Shown here piece by piece: positions 17,980-26,556 of a DNA stretch of 64,000 nucleotides. The stretch lies in contig NZ_CABPSJ010000004.1 of NCBI RefSeq assembly GCF_902459745.1, forward strand, positions 660,962-724,961, in the 5' to 3' direction. The notes under the pieces are model-generated. The model was not told the DNA's origin. It saw nothing but the letters and a program-made list of their open reading frames with translations, and searched no databases. The DNA is from Pandoraea communis (GTDB lineage Bacteria; Pseudomonadota; Gammaproteobacteria; Burkholderiales; Burkholderiaceae). Each line of letters begins with the position of its first letter. Position 1 is the stretch's first letter. A program made the translations under genes and the position numbers.

Positions 17980-18176
17980 TTGTAATCAACCAGTCAAAAA
18001 TAAAAACACTCTCTCGAGAGCGGTAACCGGAAATCGGTGAAATATGGTGGATTGGGCAAAGATAGTGCAATAGTGACGAGTTTCTGGCTGTATGCGAAAT
18101 GCGGTGATAGGCGTGCGGTGGGTCCTGTTACACCGTGCGGGCCCCTTGGAATTGGTCGAATTTGGGCTATTATTCT

Positions 18177-18189
18177 GACCAGATTGGTA
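18177..18189. promoter_or_regulatory. Candidate GntR/FadR operator, regulator side
   Basis: GACCAGATTGGTA, with core ACCA-N3-TGGT, lies about 110 bases ahead of the regulator start codon. A half-site TTGGTC is visible at 18153-18158. Suggests autoregulation together with control of the transporter operon. Confidence 0.45.
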
Positions 18190-18300
18190 ATGTGGTGTGG
18201 CGAGCGTTCGCCATGGGTCGGGCGGACTGGCGGCCCGCCGGATCGGCCTCGGCTGCGCGAGCGCGCCTCGCAGACAGATCAACAGATGAAGGGGGGAGTT

Positions 18301-19041
18301 ATGACGTCAGCACGTCCCGAACTGGACGGCGAGTTTCGGCCGTTGCAGATCTATCAGCAAGTGTCGGAAAAGATTCGCGCAGAGATTCGCGCTGGCCGGT
18401 TTGCGCCCGAGGCGCGTCTGCCGTCCGAGCGTGAGTTGGCTTCCCGGTTCGGTGTCGGCCGACCCGCGGTGCGCGAAGCGATCGGTGCGCTCCAGAACGA
18501 AGGGCTGGTCGTTACGCGTCGCAACTCGGGCACTTACGTCGTGCCGGGCGCAGCGCAGATCCTTGCTACAAGCCCGGCGAGCGGCTCGGCGTATGACGTG
18601 GACGCGGATTTCAGCCCGACATCGACGCTCGATGCCCGCCTGATCCTGGAGCCGGCGATCGCCCGCAAGGCCGCAAGCCAAGGTAAGCGAGACCGCATGG
18701 CCGAGCAGTTCCTCGATCAGATGGAAACCATTCAGGACATCAGCGACCCGGAGCAACGTGCGCTGTGGAACAACAGCGACCGGCTGTTCCATCGGCAACT
18801 CGCGATCATGACCGGCGACGCCCTGCTCGTGCGCATTGCCGAAGAAGTGGCAAAAACGATGGATCAGGCACTGTGGAAGCGGATCAAGGACGACGGCATT
18901 TACGATGCCAATCGCATCCATCTCTATGCGGCGGAGCATCGCATGATCTACGAGGCGATTGTGCAACGCGATGCCGAGAGCGCGGGGTTCTATGTCGAGC
19001 AGCATATTCAGCGAGTGCGTCGCGATATTGCGCCGAAGTGA
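18301..19041 (+). CDS. GntR-family regulator, FadR subfamily (FCD domain)
   Basis: 246 aa. N-terminal winged helix (about 15-85): IYQQVSEKIRAEIRAGRF, LPSERELASRFGVGRPAVRE, NEGLVVTRRNSGTYV. The C-terminal all-helical FCD ligand domain (about 110-240) shows LDARLILEPAIARKAA and a conserved His in EAIVQRDAESAGFYVEQHI. The start at 18301 follows GGGGGGAG directly; the reading frame upstream to 18037 is not needed. Divergent from the amino acid transporter operon and likely its repressor, with a metabolite of that pathway as inducer. Confidence 0.9.
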   Translation: MTSARPELDGEFRPLQIYQQVSEKIRAEIRAGRFAPEARLPSERELASRFGVGRPAVREAIGALQNEGLVVTRRNSGTYVVPGAAQILATSPASGSAYDVDADFSPTSTLDARLILEPAIARKAASQGKRDRMAEQFLDQMETIQDISDPEQRALWNNSDRLFHRQLAIMTGDALLVRIAEEVAKTMDQALWKRIKDDGIYDANRIHLYAAEHRMIYEAIVQRDAESAGFYVEQHIQRVRRDIAPK

Positions 19042-19122
19042 GCGTCGGAAGCTGGGGGGCGAGTTTCTCGAAATGGTGTGTGGAGCCGGTGTCAAGCTCG
19101 AAAAAATGCACCTCAGAGGTGT
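19042..19122 (-). repeat. Left copy of an ~80-bp inverted repeat flanking the chemoreceptor gene
   Basis: Read on the reverse strand it runs CACCTCTGAGGTGCATTTTT ... CACCATTTCGAG ... CCCCCAGCTTCCGACGC. This matches 21116-21194 read forward at roughly 85 percent identity by eye. The two copies face each other on either side of the chemoreceptor gene. Confidence 0.75.
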
Positions 19123-19135
19123 GAAAGCGGGTTTC

Positions 19136-19253
19136 GATCAGGTCTCCGGCGACGCCGAATCCCGACGGCCCTTGAATCGTCTTGATGAGTGGCGACGGCG
19201 GTGTGCGCAAGAATTGATTCGCGACCAGGGTGACCTGAATTTCCTCGCGGCGC
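19136..19253 (-). pseudogene. Partial duplicate of yaiI (UPF0178), decayed
   Basis: The reverse strand encodes [20 protein letters not shown] then LIKTIQGPSGFGV-AGDL, nearly identical at the DNA level to codons ~25-75 of yaiI (21484-21966). It differs by a few substitutions and a 30-base deletion between two GCCG repeats. It has no start region and runs directly into the repeat at 19042-19122. Confidence 0.8.
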
Positions 19254-19256
19254 AGC

Positions 19257-19288
19257 AAAAAAAGCCCGCCGATTGGCGGGCTTTTTTC
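19257..19288. terminator. Bidirectional rho-independent terminator
   Basis: A run, AGCCCGCC-GATT-GGCGGGCT, T run: a strong symmetric hairpin usable from both sides, between the GntR gene (forward) and the chemoreceptor gene (reverse). Confidence 0.9.
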
Positions 19289-19337
19289 GTGTGTCGCCGC
19301 AGACGAACGGCCGACTAAAGCACGGAGTGCCGTGTGC

Positions 19338-20963
19338 TCAGGCCACCAACCTCAACGCGTTGTCTTGTGCCAGCGCCGGTTCGTCCCGGCGCGGCCCCGT
19401 ACTGCGCGCGCCGATGCCATCGGCACGCAACCTGAAGAACGCGGCCGTGCTGGCCAGCGCTTGCGCCTGTTCCTGAAGCGCTCGGGCCGCAGCGGCCGAC
19501 TGCTCGACAAGCGCCGCGTTCTGTTGCAGCCCCTGATCCATTTCATTGACGGCGATGCTGACCTGCCCCACGCCCTGGCTCTGCTCCCGCGAAGCTGCAG
19601 TGATCTCGTCCATGATGGCGCGCACGCGGCTCACTGCATCGATGATCTCGCTCATCGTCGCACCGGCCTGCTGCACCTGCCCGGCACCCGTGGCGATGCG
19701 CTGCGTCGAGTTTTCGATCAGTTCCTTGATTTCCTTGGCTGCCGCCGACGAGCGCTGTGCAAGCGTGCGCACTTCGCCAGCCACCACGGCGAAACCGCGG
19801 CCCTGCTCGCCTGCACGTGCCGCCTCGACGGCCGCGTTCAGCGCCAGGATGTTGGTCTGGAACGCAATGCCCTCGATCATCGACGTAATCTCCGAAATCG
19901 CCGCCGAGCCTTTGCTGATCTCGTCCATCGTACTGACCACCGACGACACCACGTCATGCCCCTTGCGCGCAATGCCCGAGGCGGACGACGACAGTTCGCT
20001 CGCCCGCTCAGCGTTCTCCGCATTCTGACGTACCGTGCTGGCCAACTCCTCCGCACTCGACGCGGTCTCTTCCACCGAGGCCGCCTGCCCTTCGGTGCGT
20101 GCCGACAGGTCGGCATTGCCCGCTGCAACTTCACGCGTGGCGTTGGCAATGGCAACGCTGCCGTCGCGAATCGACTCGACGGTGTGCGTCAGGCTCGCCT
20201 GCATCGCCACCAATCCTTGCAGCATGCGGCCCATCTCGTCTTGCGAGCGCACCTGGATGTCGTGGGTCAGGTCACCATGCGCAATGGCTTCGAAGTGCCC
20301 GATCGCTTCATTGACAGGCCCCAGGATTGCGCGGCGGAGCATCAGCCAGCTAAGGGCCGCCGCGAGCACACCGATCAGGATCGCAACGATGCTGCCAGCG
20401 CGAAACAATTGATAGTGGCTCTGTGCGGCGTCGAAGGTCTCCTTCGCCTGATTCAATTGATAGGTCTTGAGCGCCTGCGCAGCCGTCTGCATACGGGTGT
20501 AGATGGTGCCGACGTTCACCATCAGCTTGAGGATCTCGTCACGATCTCCACGCACGGTCGCTTCGCGGAACTGCGTCAGCACGTCTTCAGTGGCACGATA
20601 CTGCGTGGTTACCTCAGCGGCCAGCTTGTCTTCGCCGGCGTCGCGCGGCAAGCTCAGGTAGCGGGCCCAAGCCTCTTCTGCGCCGGTGGCCACTTCTTTT
20701 TCCTTCGTATACATGAGCTTCGCATCGTCCGAACCCGGATTGATTGCCGCCCGGTCCAGCGACGTGCGCTGGCGGCCAACCAGGATCGTCATCTCTCCCA
20801 CAGCAATGGACTTGGGCATTTGTTCAGCGTAAGTAACGCGATTGGCGTCGTTACTGTCGTGCATACCGACGAGGCCGAAAGCACCGATGGCGATCAGCAG
20901 TACGCCGAGAAATGCCATCGAAGCGGCCAGGCGGCCGTTTATTGAAAGACGGGAGAACCGCAT
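19338..20963 (-). CDS. Methyl-accepting chemotaxis protein (Tar/Tsr-like topology)
   Basis: 541-aa chemoreceptor. TM1 at about 14-34 ([19 protein letters not shown]), a ~155-residue periplasmic four-helix sensor with Tar-like spacing, TM2 at about 190-210 ([20 protein letters not shown]), then HAMP and the cytoplasmic coiled coil. The signalling tip reads [20 protein letters not shown] followed by [14 protein letters not shown]. The C-terminus ends RLVA with no NWETF-type CheR tether. The start at 20963 ([12 protein letters not shown]) has AAGGAC upstream. A sigma28-like promoter lies 100 bases before it, linking it to the flagellar regulon. Ligand unknown. Confidence 0.92.
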   Translation of the reverse strand: MRFSRLSINGRLAASMAFLGVLLIAIGAFGLVGMHDSNDANRVTYAEQMPKSIAVGEMTILVGRQRTSLDRAAINPGSDDAKLMYTKEKEVATGAEEAWARYLSLPRDAGEDKLAAEVTTQYRATEDVLTQFREATVRGDRDEILKLMVNVGTIYTRMQTAAQALKTYQLNQAKETFDAAQSHYQLFRAGSIVAILIGVLAAALSWLMLRRAILGPVNEAIGHFEAIAHGDLTHDIQVRSQDEMGRMLQGLVAMQASLTHTVESIRDGSVAIANATREVAAGNADLSARTEGQAASVEETASSAEELASTVRQNAENAERASELSSSASGIARKGHDVVSSVVSTMDEISKGSAAISEITSMIEGIAFQTNILALNAAVEAARAGEQGRGFAVVAGEVRTLAQRSSAAAKEIKELIENSTQRIATGAGQVQQAGATMSEIIDAVSRVRAIMDEITAASREQSQGVGQVSIAVNEMDQGLQQNAALVEQSAAAARALQEQAQALASTAAFFRLRADGIGARSTGPRRDEPALAQDNALRLVA

Positions 20964-21061
20964 GGTGTGTCCTTGCACTTTCCCGAACGTAGGGACGTCC
21001 GGAGGATTGGAGGATATCTGCAGCGCAGGGGCATTCGTTCGAAACCACCTGCATTCGAGGG

Positions 21062-21088
21062 TTTACGGCGATATATTAAATATATTTA
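21062..21088 (-). promoter_or_regulatory. sigma28 (FliA)-type promoter of the chemoreceptor gene
   Basis: Reverse strand TAAA, 15 bases, then GCCGTAAA, against the consensus TAAA-N15-GCCGATAA. Correct spacing and six of eight -10 bases. It lies about 100 bases before the chemoreceptor start codon. Confidence 0.6.
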
Positions 21089-21115
21089 GGAGCGCCCTGA
21101 CGAAATCCATTTCCG

Positions 21116-21194
21116 CACCTCTGCGGTGCATTTTCCGGCTTGACACTGACCCCACGCACCATTTCGAGCAAGTCGAGCCCCCAGCTTTCGACGC
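21116..21194 (+). repeat. Right copy of the ~80-bp inverted repeat
   Basis: CACCTCTGCGGTGCATTTTC ... TTGACAC ... CACCATTTCGAG ... CCCCCAGCTTTCGACGC. Inverted relative to 19042-19122, with the chemoreceptor gene in between. It contains no reading frame of its own. Confidence 0.75.
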
Positions 21195-21258
21195 AGATGG
21201 CAAAGGTGGTCGTCTTTTGGGCTTTAACCACGCGGCTCCATTGTGGGAGTGCTAAGAG

Positions 21259-21414
21259 ATGCTGGCGTTGTCCGTCAACGACTTATTTTGTCAACCTGCG
21301 GGTGTGTACTTCGGGGCGACGGCAAGCGTGAATGTGGGGAGCCTGGTGGCGGCCGCGCACGGCATTGCGGACGGCGACCTGCTTTTTTGCAAACGGGGGC
21401 GTGCCGAAGCGTAA
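21259..21414 (+). CDS. Possible 51-aa small protein
   Basis: Open frame MLALSVNDLFCQPAGVYFGA... ending LLFCKRGRAEA, preceded by GGGAG at a suitable distance. It lies in the otherwise empty stretch between the repeat and yaiI. I recognise no family; it could equally be chance. Confidence 0.25.
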   Translation: MLALSVNDLFCQPAGVYFGATASVNVGSLVAAAHGIADGDLLFCKRGRAEA

Positions 21415-21483
21415 ATTCCCGGCGCTGCGGAAGATCAACGATGGCTTATGATGACTTCTCCAACGCTTTCGAAGTCACCCAAA

Positions 21484-21966
21484 ATGCAAGTTTTCGTCGA
21501 CGCCGACGCCTGTCCCGCCGTCATCAAGGAAATTCTGTTTCGCGCGGCGCGCCGCGAGGAAATTCAGGTCACCCTGGTCGCGAATCAATTCTTGCGTACA
21601 CCGCCGTCGCCATTCATCAAGACGATTCAGGTGCCGTCGGGATTCGACGTCGCCGACGCGCGCATCGTCGAATTGGTCACTGCCGGAGACCTGGTGATTA
21701 CCGGGGATATCCCGCTCGCGGCGGCGGTGCTCGACAAGGGCGGGAATGCGCTCGATCCGCGAGGGAGCTGGTTCTCGCCAGACAATATCCGGGAACGTTT
21801 GTCCGTTCGCGACATGATGGATCAGCTTCGCATCGCCGGCATCGACACGGGCGGACCCGCGCCCTTCAGCCCCCGCGACGGCAAAGCGTTTGCGGGGGAG
21901 TTCGATCGCTTCCTCACTCGTTATCGCGCATCGGGCAACGCCATCAAAAGAACATCTCAAGATTGA
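21484..21966 (+). CDS. yaiI: YaiI/YqxD family protein (UPF0178, DUF188)
   Basis: 160-aa cytoplasmic protein of the UPF0178 family, a PIN-like fold of unproven nuclease or RNA-related function. The hallmark opening [20 protein letters not shown] and the segments [19 protein letters not shown] and [16 protein letters not shown] are all present. The start at 21484 matches the family start (VDADACP within the first ten residues); in-frame ATGs at 21448/21451 would add 11-12 residues. Its 3' end overlaps the 3' end of the convergent autotransporter gene by 23 bases. A truncated duplicate exists at 19136-19253. Confidence 0.88.
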   Translation: MQVFVDADACPAVIKEILFRAARREEIQVTLVANQFLRTPPSPFIKTIQVPSGFDVADARIVELVTAGDLVITGDIPLAAAVLDKGGNALDPRGSWFSPDNIRERLSVRDMMDQLRIAGIDTGGPAPFSPRDGKAFAGEFDRFLTRYRASGNAIKRTSQD

Positions 21967-24193
21967 GCCCGACGTGGGTGCGTGCCCCGACGTCGGCGCC
22001 GGCCACACCGTTGACGAACGCCGAAACCTTTGCCTTTCGATTCACCCGGTAGCCTACCCGGGCGCCATACTCCACCCAATTGAGGCGGTTCGACACTTGC
22101 GGCGAGAGTGCACCCACGCCGCCGACGTTCAACTGTGAGCCGTCACGGTAGCTGAAGCCATGCGCCCACGCGCCCCAGATCGCGGCGTCGATGGTCGAGG
22201 TGAAAGCATGCACCCACTTCTCGCGGAGTTTGAGCACGTTCATCGTGGACGACGACGCCGGCATGCTCGCCTCGAACGGGTTGGCCGGTGACAGCACCTC
22301 GCTGTACGACCCCGTATGCAATACCTGGCGTCCGATTTCAAGGGATTGCGTCAGTTGATCGTTCGCCGTCACGTTGATCAGCATGCCGAGACGCGCAAAT
22401 CCATAGGCTTGTCTGCCCGACGCACTGCCGCTGCCCGTCGCGGTGCCCGAGCCGTTTGCATAGTTGCGGGAGAAGCGGTAATTGCTGTCGGGCGAGTAGA
22501 AGCCGCCAGCTTCGCCGAACCACCCGATCCGGTCGTCGAGCATATAGGCGTAGCGCAGCTTGGCCGCTGCCGTAAAGGCCCCCTTCATCTCCGTATCCGA
22601 ATAGCTCTCCGACGCATAGCCAAGGCCCGCGACAAGTTCGAACGGCGCCAGATTCAAATGCCCCGTGATCCCCGCAGCCAGCGAGCCGACCGAGCCGAAC
22701 GCCGACACCCCGCTCGGCGCGCCCGACGGCGCGCCTTCCCCCAGCATCTGGTCGGCGAAGCCGTGCATCTGCCCCATGACGCTTTGACGCCCCTTGCCGA
22801 CCTGATTGGCCGAGGCTTGCACCGACGCCGGCGTGGTGACACCCGCGATCACGGGAAGCACAGGGGCGGCTGGCGAGGGCGATCCGGGGCTCGGCGTGCT
22901 TGCCGCAGGGTTCTGCGGGGTGGCAGGCTCCGTTGCGGGAGGCGGCAACACCGTCGCATCGATATACCGGATGAGATAAGCCTGGCCGATGCCGTTTGTC
23001 GCCGGCCCGCTGCCGCTTCCAACGATGTACTGCCCGTTCGATGACAGGCCCGATACGCTGCTCAGGGTGATACCGGACATGCGCACCCCGGCATTGGCCA
23101 GCAGCGTTTGCAGATCCTGCATCCCCGTGGCGCGGGTCCAGCGAAAAACACGAAGGTCGCTGTTGGACGTTTGCGCGAGCCCCACGATCACAGACCCGCT
23201 GGCGTTGACGGCGCTCGCCAAGGACTGAGGGCCGCCCAGCGTTCCCAGATCGGCCATGCCCGTCGCGCCAGTCCAGCGAAAGGCGTGGACGGCGGTGTTG
23301 CCCGGCATCGCGGCAGCGCCGACGAAAACGGAACCATCGGCACTCATGCCGTAGAAGTAGGCGGTGTCCCCGCCAAATGTGCCGATATCTTTCATGCCCG
23401 TGGCGCTTGTCCAGCGAAACACCCGCGTTGCGTTGCTTATCGTGTTCGCCTTACCTGCCACGACGGCACCGTCGGCACTGACCGCCGACGCACTCGAGCT
23501 TCCGCCGTCGAGCGCCCCCAGATCCTGCATCGCTGTGGCGGCCGTCCATCGGAAAGCGCGTAACACATTGCCGCTAGTCGAGGCCTCGCCTACGACGACA
23601 CCGCCGTCGGCACTCACGGCAGATGCCGAGGAATTGTTGCCGCCCAGCGTACCCAGATCCGCCATGCCGCCGGCGGCTGTCCAGCGAAAGGCGTGCGTGT
23701 TGCCTATGGCTGCCGGATACGAACTGCCTACGATGACAGCGCCATCGGCACTGACGGCCGTTGCGTCGGAGGACACGCCGCCAAGGGTGCCGAGACTCTG
23801 CATCCCTGCGGCGGTTGTCCAGCGAAAGGCGACCACACTGCCATTGGACGCGGTCGTGGAGCGGCCGACGACGACGTTACCGTCGGCACTGACCGAAGTC
23901 ACGTCGGAAAAGCGGCCGCCGAGCGTGCCGAGGTTCTGCATACCCGTGGCGGTTGTCCAGCGAAAGGCCTGTGTGTCGGTGAGAACCGTCGCTGTCCCGA
24001 TCACGGCGGAACCGTCGGCGCTGATGCCTGTGGCACTCGACGCGCTGCCGCTACTTGGTCCGAGGAAAATGGGTGCGTCTGCGATCACGACGCCGGCCGC
24101 GAATGCTGCCGGGGTGAATAGCGCACCGATCGATAGGGCAACGAGCGAAATACGCGGGTGAGCGCTTCGACGGGACGAGAGGATGGGGTTCAT
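21944..24193 (-). CDS. HAF-repeat autotransporter (type Va secreted surface protein)
   Basis: 749 aa. Signal peptide in the first ~38 residues (ending PAAFAAG). Residues ~45-365 hold seven HAF repeats of about 40 residues built on (A/V)FRWT-x-ATGM-x-x-LGTLGG and VSADG-x-VVVG. A Pro/Ala/Ser linker (about 395-440, [20 protein letters not shown]) leads to a C-terminal autotransporter beta-barrel of ~270 residues that ends LNLEMFF, with the terminal Phe recognised by the BAM machinery. So the HAF passenger is displayed or released at the cell surface. The ATG at 24193 is chosen over a TTG at 24208. The function of HAF passengers is unknown. Confidence 0.85.
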   Translation of the reverse strand: MNPILSSRRSAHPRISLVALSIGALFTPAAFAAGVVIADAPIFLGPSSGSASSATGISADGSAVIGTATVLTDTQAFRWTTATGMQNLGTLGGRFSDVTSVSADGNVVVGRSTTASNGSVVAFRWTTAAGMQSLGTLGGVSSDATAVSADGAVIVGSSYPAAIGNTHAFRWTAAGGMADLGTLGGNNSSASAVSADGGVVVGEASTSGNVLRAFRWTAATAMQDLGALDGGSSSASAVSADGAVVAGKANTISNATRVFRWTSATGMKDIGTFGGDTAYFYGMSADGSVFVGAAAMPGNTAVHAFRWTGATGMADLGTLGGPQSLASAVNASGSVIVGLAQTSNSDLRVFRWTRATGMQDLQTLLANAGVRMSGITLSSVSGLSSNGQYIVGSGSGPATNGIGQAYLIRYIDATVLPPPATEPATPQNPAASTPSPGSPSPAAPVLPVIAGVTTPASVQASANQVGKGRQSVMGQMHGFADQMLGEGAPSGAPSGVSAFGSVGSLAAGITGHLNLAPFELVAGLGYASESYSDTEMKGAFTAAAKLRYAYMLDDRIGWFGEAGGFYSPDSNYRFSRNYANGSGTATGSGSASGRQAYGFARLGMLINVTANDQLTQSLEIGRQVLHTGSYSEVLSPANPFEASMPASSSTMNVLKLREKWVHAFTSTIDAAIWGAWAHGFSYRDGSQLNVGGVGALSPQVSNRLNWVEYGARVGYRVNRKAKVSAFVNGVAGADVGARTHVGLNLEMFF

Positions 24194-24309
24194 CGTTGAG
24201 GACCGCAAAAAAACACGATCTTCCTCGAATCGAAAATCTCATACCCGGCCCCACGTCCCGGAAAACTTGACCGCCGATCCCACGGCTGACGTTGACCTGC
24301 CCGTCTGGC

Positions 24310-25377
24310 TCAGGACGATGCCGCCGTGCGCGTCGGCGGTGTGCGTTGAATGCCTTCGAGCCACCCTCGCACGGTGGCCTCATCACCCGGCGATGCCGGT
24401 TCGACGGGCTTGCGATCCGTGGTCTGTCTCGCGCTGGCGCGCACTTCGCGCGGACTGACACCGAATCGCCGGCGGAAGGCGCGGCTGAACACGCTCTCGC
24501 TCGAGAAACCGTAGCGAAAAGCAATCTCGATAATGCTGATGCGATTGCCTGTGGATAGCAGCAATTCGTCAAAGCACCTGTCGAGCCTGCGCGCCTGAAT
24601 ATAGGCCTGTACTCCGCCATCCGCCTGAAACAATCGATACAGGCCGGACCGTGAAACGCCCATCGCCGCTGAGATTTGCTCCGGAGATAGCGCATCGGTC
24701 GTCAGATAGCGATCGATGTGATCTCGAATCAGCCGCTTGACGCCATCCCGGATGACCTGCTGCGCGTCGCCTGCGTTGTCTAGCAGCTTCGACTGCGCAC
24801 CGCCGAGCAGAATCAGACCGGCATTCACGGAGGCCGCCATTTCTTCGCTTGTCAGCGTCGGGGCGCTTTTCAACAACTCAGTCAGATGCGATGCCAGCAA
24901 GCGGGTTGCGCCTAATTCAGGGGCGAGCACCGCGCCATGCAGCTTCTGGTCGCGTAGCGACGTTGGGAGACGGTCGCGCGGTACGGTGAGCGTGATGGTC
25001 GAGAACGACGTGGTGCGGCTGTTGACCGTCTGCCCCAGATCCAGTACGCCGATCGATCCTGCCGCTGCGTTGACCGCGCGCTTGCCGTATTCGCCCTGAA
25101 CGCCTCCCGAGGTGAAAAGCTGAATCAGCAGATGATCCACGTGGCTTCGCCGGATATCCATCGCGTTGCGCCGATGATCCATCGTGGCAGAGCAGGCGCT
25201 GCGGCTGATTAGGCAATCTCCCAGATGCGTGCCGCTCATCTCGCCCATGAAGCCGTGCGGACTTGCCTCGATTCGCACGTCGACATACGGACGCACCAAC
25301 GCACGCCAAACCTCCGGCGCTTCCGGAAGCGCCCGGCTGTCGAACCGGGCGACGAACTGCCGTGACGCGTCGCGCAT
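24310..25377 (-). CDS. AraC-family transcriptional regulator
   Basis: 355 aa. The N-terminal ~200 residues resemble the AraC_binding_2 ligand domain (HVDHLLIQLFTSGGVQGEY, TVPRDRLPTSL). The C-terminal pair of helix-turn-helices is at about 235-330: ISAAMGVSRSGLYRLFQADG and EIAFRYGFSSESVFSRAFRR, followed by FGVSPREVRA. The ribosome site GAGGAGG lies about ten bases upstream. It begins four bases after the LysR gene stops, so the two regulators form one transcription unit. The next gene on the strand is the HAF autotransporter, 116 bases on. Which of these it controls is unknown. Confidence 0.88.
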   Translation of the reverse strand: MRDASRQFVARFDSRALPEAPEVWRALVRPYVDVRIEASPHGFMGEMSGTHLGDCLISRSACSATMDHRRNAMDIRRSHVDHLLIQLFTSGGVQGEYGKRAVNAAAGSIGVLDLGQTVNSRTTSFSTITLTVPRDRLPTSLRDQKLHGAVLAPELGATRLLASHLTELLKSAPTLTSEEMAASVNAGLILLGGAQSKLLDNAGDAQQVIRDGVKRLIRDHIDRYLTTDALSPEQISAAMGVSRSGLYRLFQADGGVQAYIQARRLDRCFDELLLSTGNRISIIEIAFRYGFSSESVFSRAFRRRFGVSPREVRASARQTTDRKPVEPASPGDEATVRGWLEGIQRTPPTRTAASS

Positions 25378-25381
25378 TGGC

Positions 25382-26254
25382 TCAGGCCTCCTCTGAAATC
25401 ACCCGTAACAACTCGGCAAACCGCGCATCGCACCAGCGCATCACGTCGTTGGGTTCTCGCCCAAAACGCCAGAGCATACGCACGGGCAACTGCGGCAGAC
25501 CGAGATCGTCGCAGCGCAATTCGTGAAGGTCTTCGTACTCCGCAATATCGATAGGGAGAACGGCCCAGCCGAGTTTGTCGACGACCATGCTGGCAATCAC
25601 GTGGGAACTGTCTGCCCGCCAGATCGCCGGGCTGAGCTGCAATGGGGTGAAGTCGTCCATCTGCAACAGAATCTGCCGGTACTTCGCCAAATCGCCGCGT
25701 GTCACCTGATCGCGATAGGCCAGCGGATGATCGCCTGCGACGAATACGCCCTGCACAGCCGATCCGACGTATTTGTGTCCCAGCGCGGACGAAATCGCGC
25801 CGCGATCCACGTGAAAGCCCATGTCCGCTCGCTGCTTCTCGACATACTCCGCAACTTCCGTCGACGTGCCGTAGAGCAGCGTCAACTCAAGGTAGGCGAA
25901 CTGGTGAGCGAGATCCCGCACCAGTTCGCTCACCGCCTGATACGGCAGCGCCTCATCGAGTGCCAGCGACAACTGCGGCTGCTCGCCGAACGCCAAGGCA
26001 TTCGCGCGATGGTTCAGGCCCTCGGCCTGCCGCAGCAGTTCCTTGGCCTCGAGCAGCATCACCTCACCCTGATCGGTGAGTCTCGCATTGCGGCGACTCC
26101 GGTCGAATAGTTCAAATCCCAAATCGGCTTCGAGCAGCGAAATCGCCGTACTCACCGCCGACTGGGCTTTGCCGAGCCGGCGGGCGGCAGCCGATATCGA
26201 GCCTTCTTCCGAAGCCGCCACAAAATAGCGCAATTGTTCTATTGTCCAGTTCAT
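25382..26254 (-). CDS. LysR-family transcriptional regulator
   Basis: 290 aa with the N-terminal LysR helix-turn-helix (MNWTIEQLRYFVAASEEGSI, AARRLGKAQSAVSTAISLLE, FELFDRSRRNARLT) and a two-lobed effector domain from about 90. Divergent from the RND efflux operon across a 302-base gap, an arrangement seen for efflux regulators of Burkholderiales, so it is the likely activator of that pump. Downstream it is coupled to an AraC gene. Confidence 0.88.
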   Translation of the reverse strand: MNWTIEQLRYFVAASEEGSISAAARRLGKAQSAVSTAISLLEADLGFELFDRSRRNARLTDQGEVMLLEAKELLRQAEGLNHRANALAFGEQPQLSLALDEALPYQAVSELVRDLAHQFAYLELTLLYGTSTEVAEYVEKQRADMGFHVDRGAISSALGHKYVGSAVQGVFVAGDHPLAYRDQVTRGDLAKYRQILLQMDDFTPLQLSPAIWRADSSHVIASMVVDKLGWAVLPIDIAEYEDLHELRCDDLGLPQLPVRMLWRFGREPNDVMRWCDARFAELLRVISEEA

Positions 26255-26556
26255 TCATCCATTTTATAGATAGGTTCCAACTTTTTCTAACAGTAATTTC
26301 GAGGCAGAATCGTGCTTCTCCAATGTAAAACGCCAGATTGAAACGCCAGCATAGGCGAGGCGGCAGACGACCGGATCTCCCGGTCCGGTGGTCTCAGGTA
26401 AAGACCTCCTTCGCGCAACGCGCACCTGCCACCCACGGCGCTCCTGGAGAGATGTGGGCCCCCGGTTCCCCACCACTGGCTTCGCCACTGGTTGACGTCG
26501 CGCACCGAACGCGGCATCGACACCCTGACCGGATGTCGTAAATCCAATGCTCTTAC
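26255..26556. other. Divergent regulatory gap between LysR gene and RND efflux operon
   Basis: 302 bases with no gene. An AT-rich part next to the LysR start (26255-26330) should hold promoters. The rest is GC-rich with several short repeats: CGCCAG twice at 26326-26352, an imperfect palindrome around CCGGATCTCCCGGTCCGG (26373-26390), and GCCACTGG/CCACTGG at about 26479-26497. No operator can be named with confidence. Confidence 0.5.

Noticed and set aside
19332-20945. 537-aa forward frame opposite the chemoreceptor
   Set aside because: Complement of a chemoreceptor reads as His/Arg-rich sequence without any domain.
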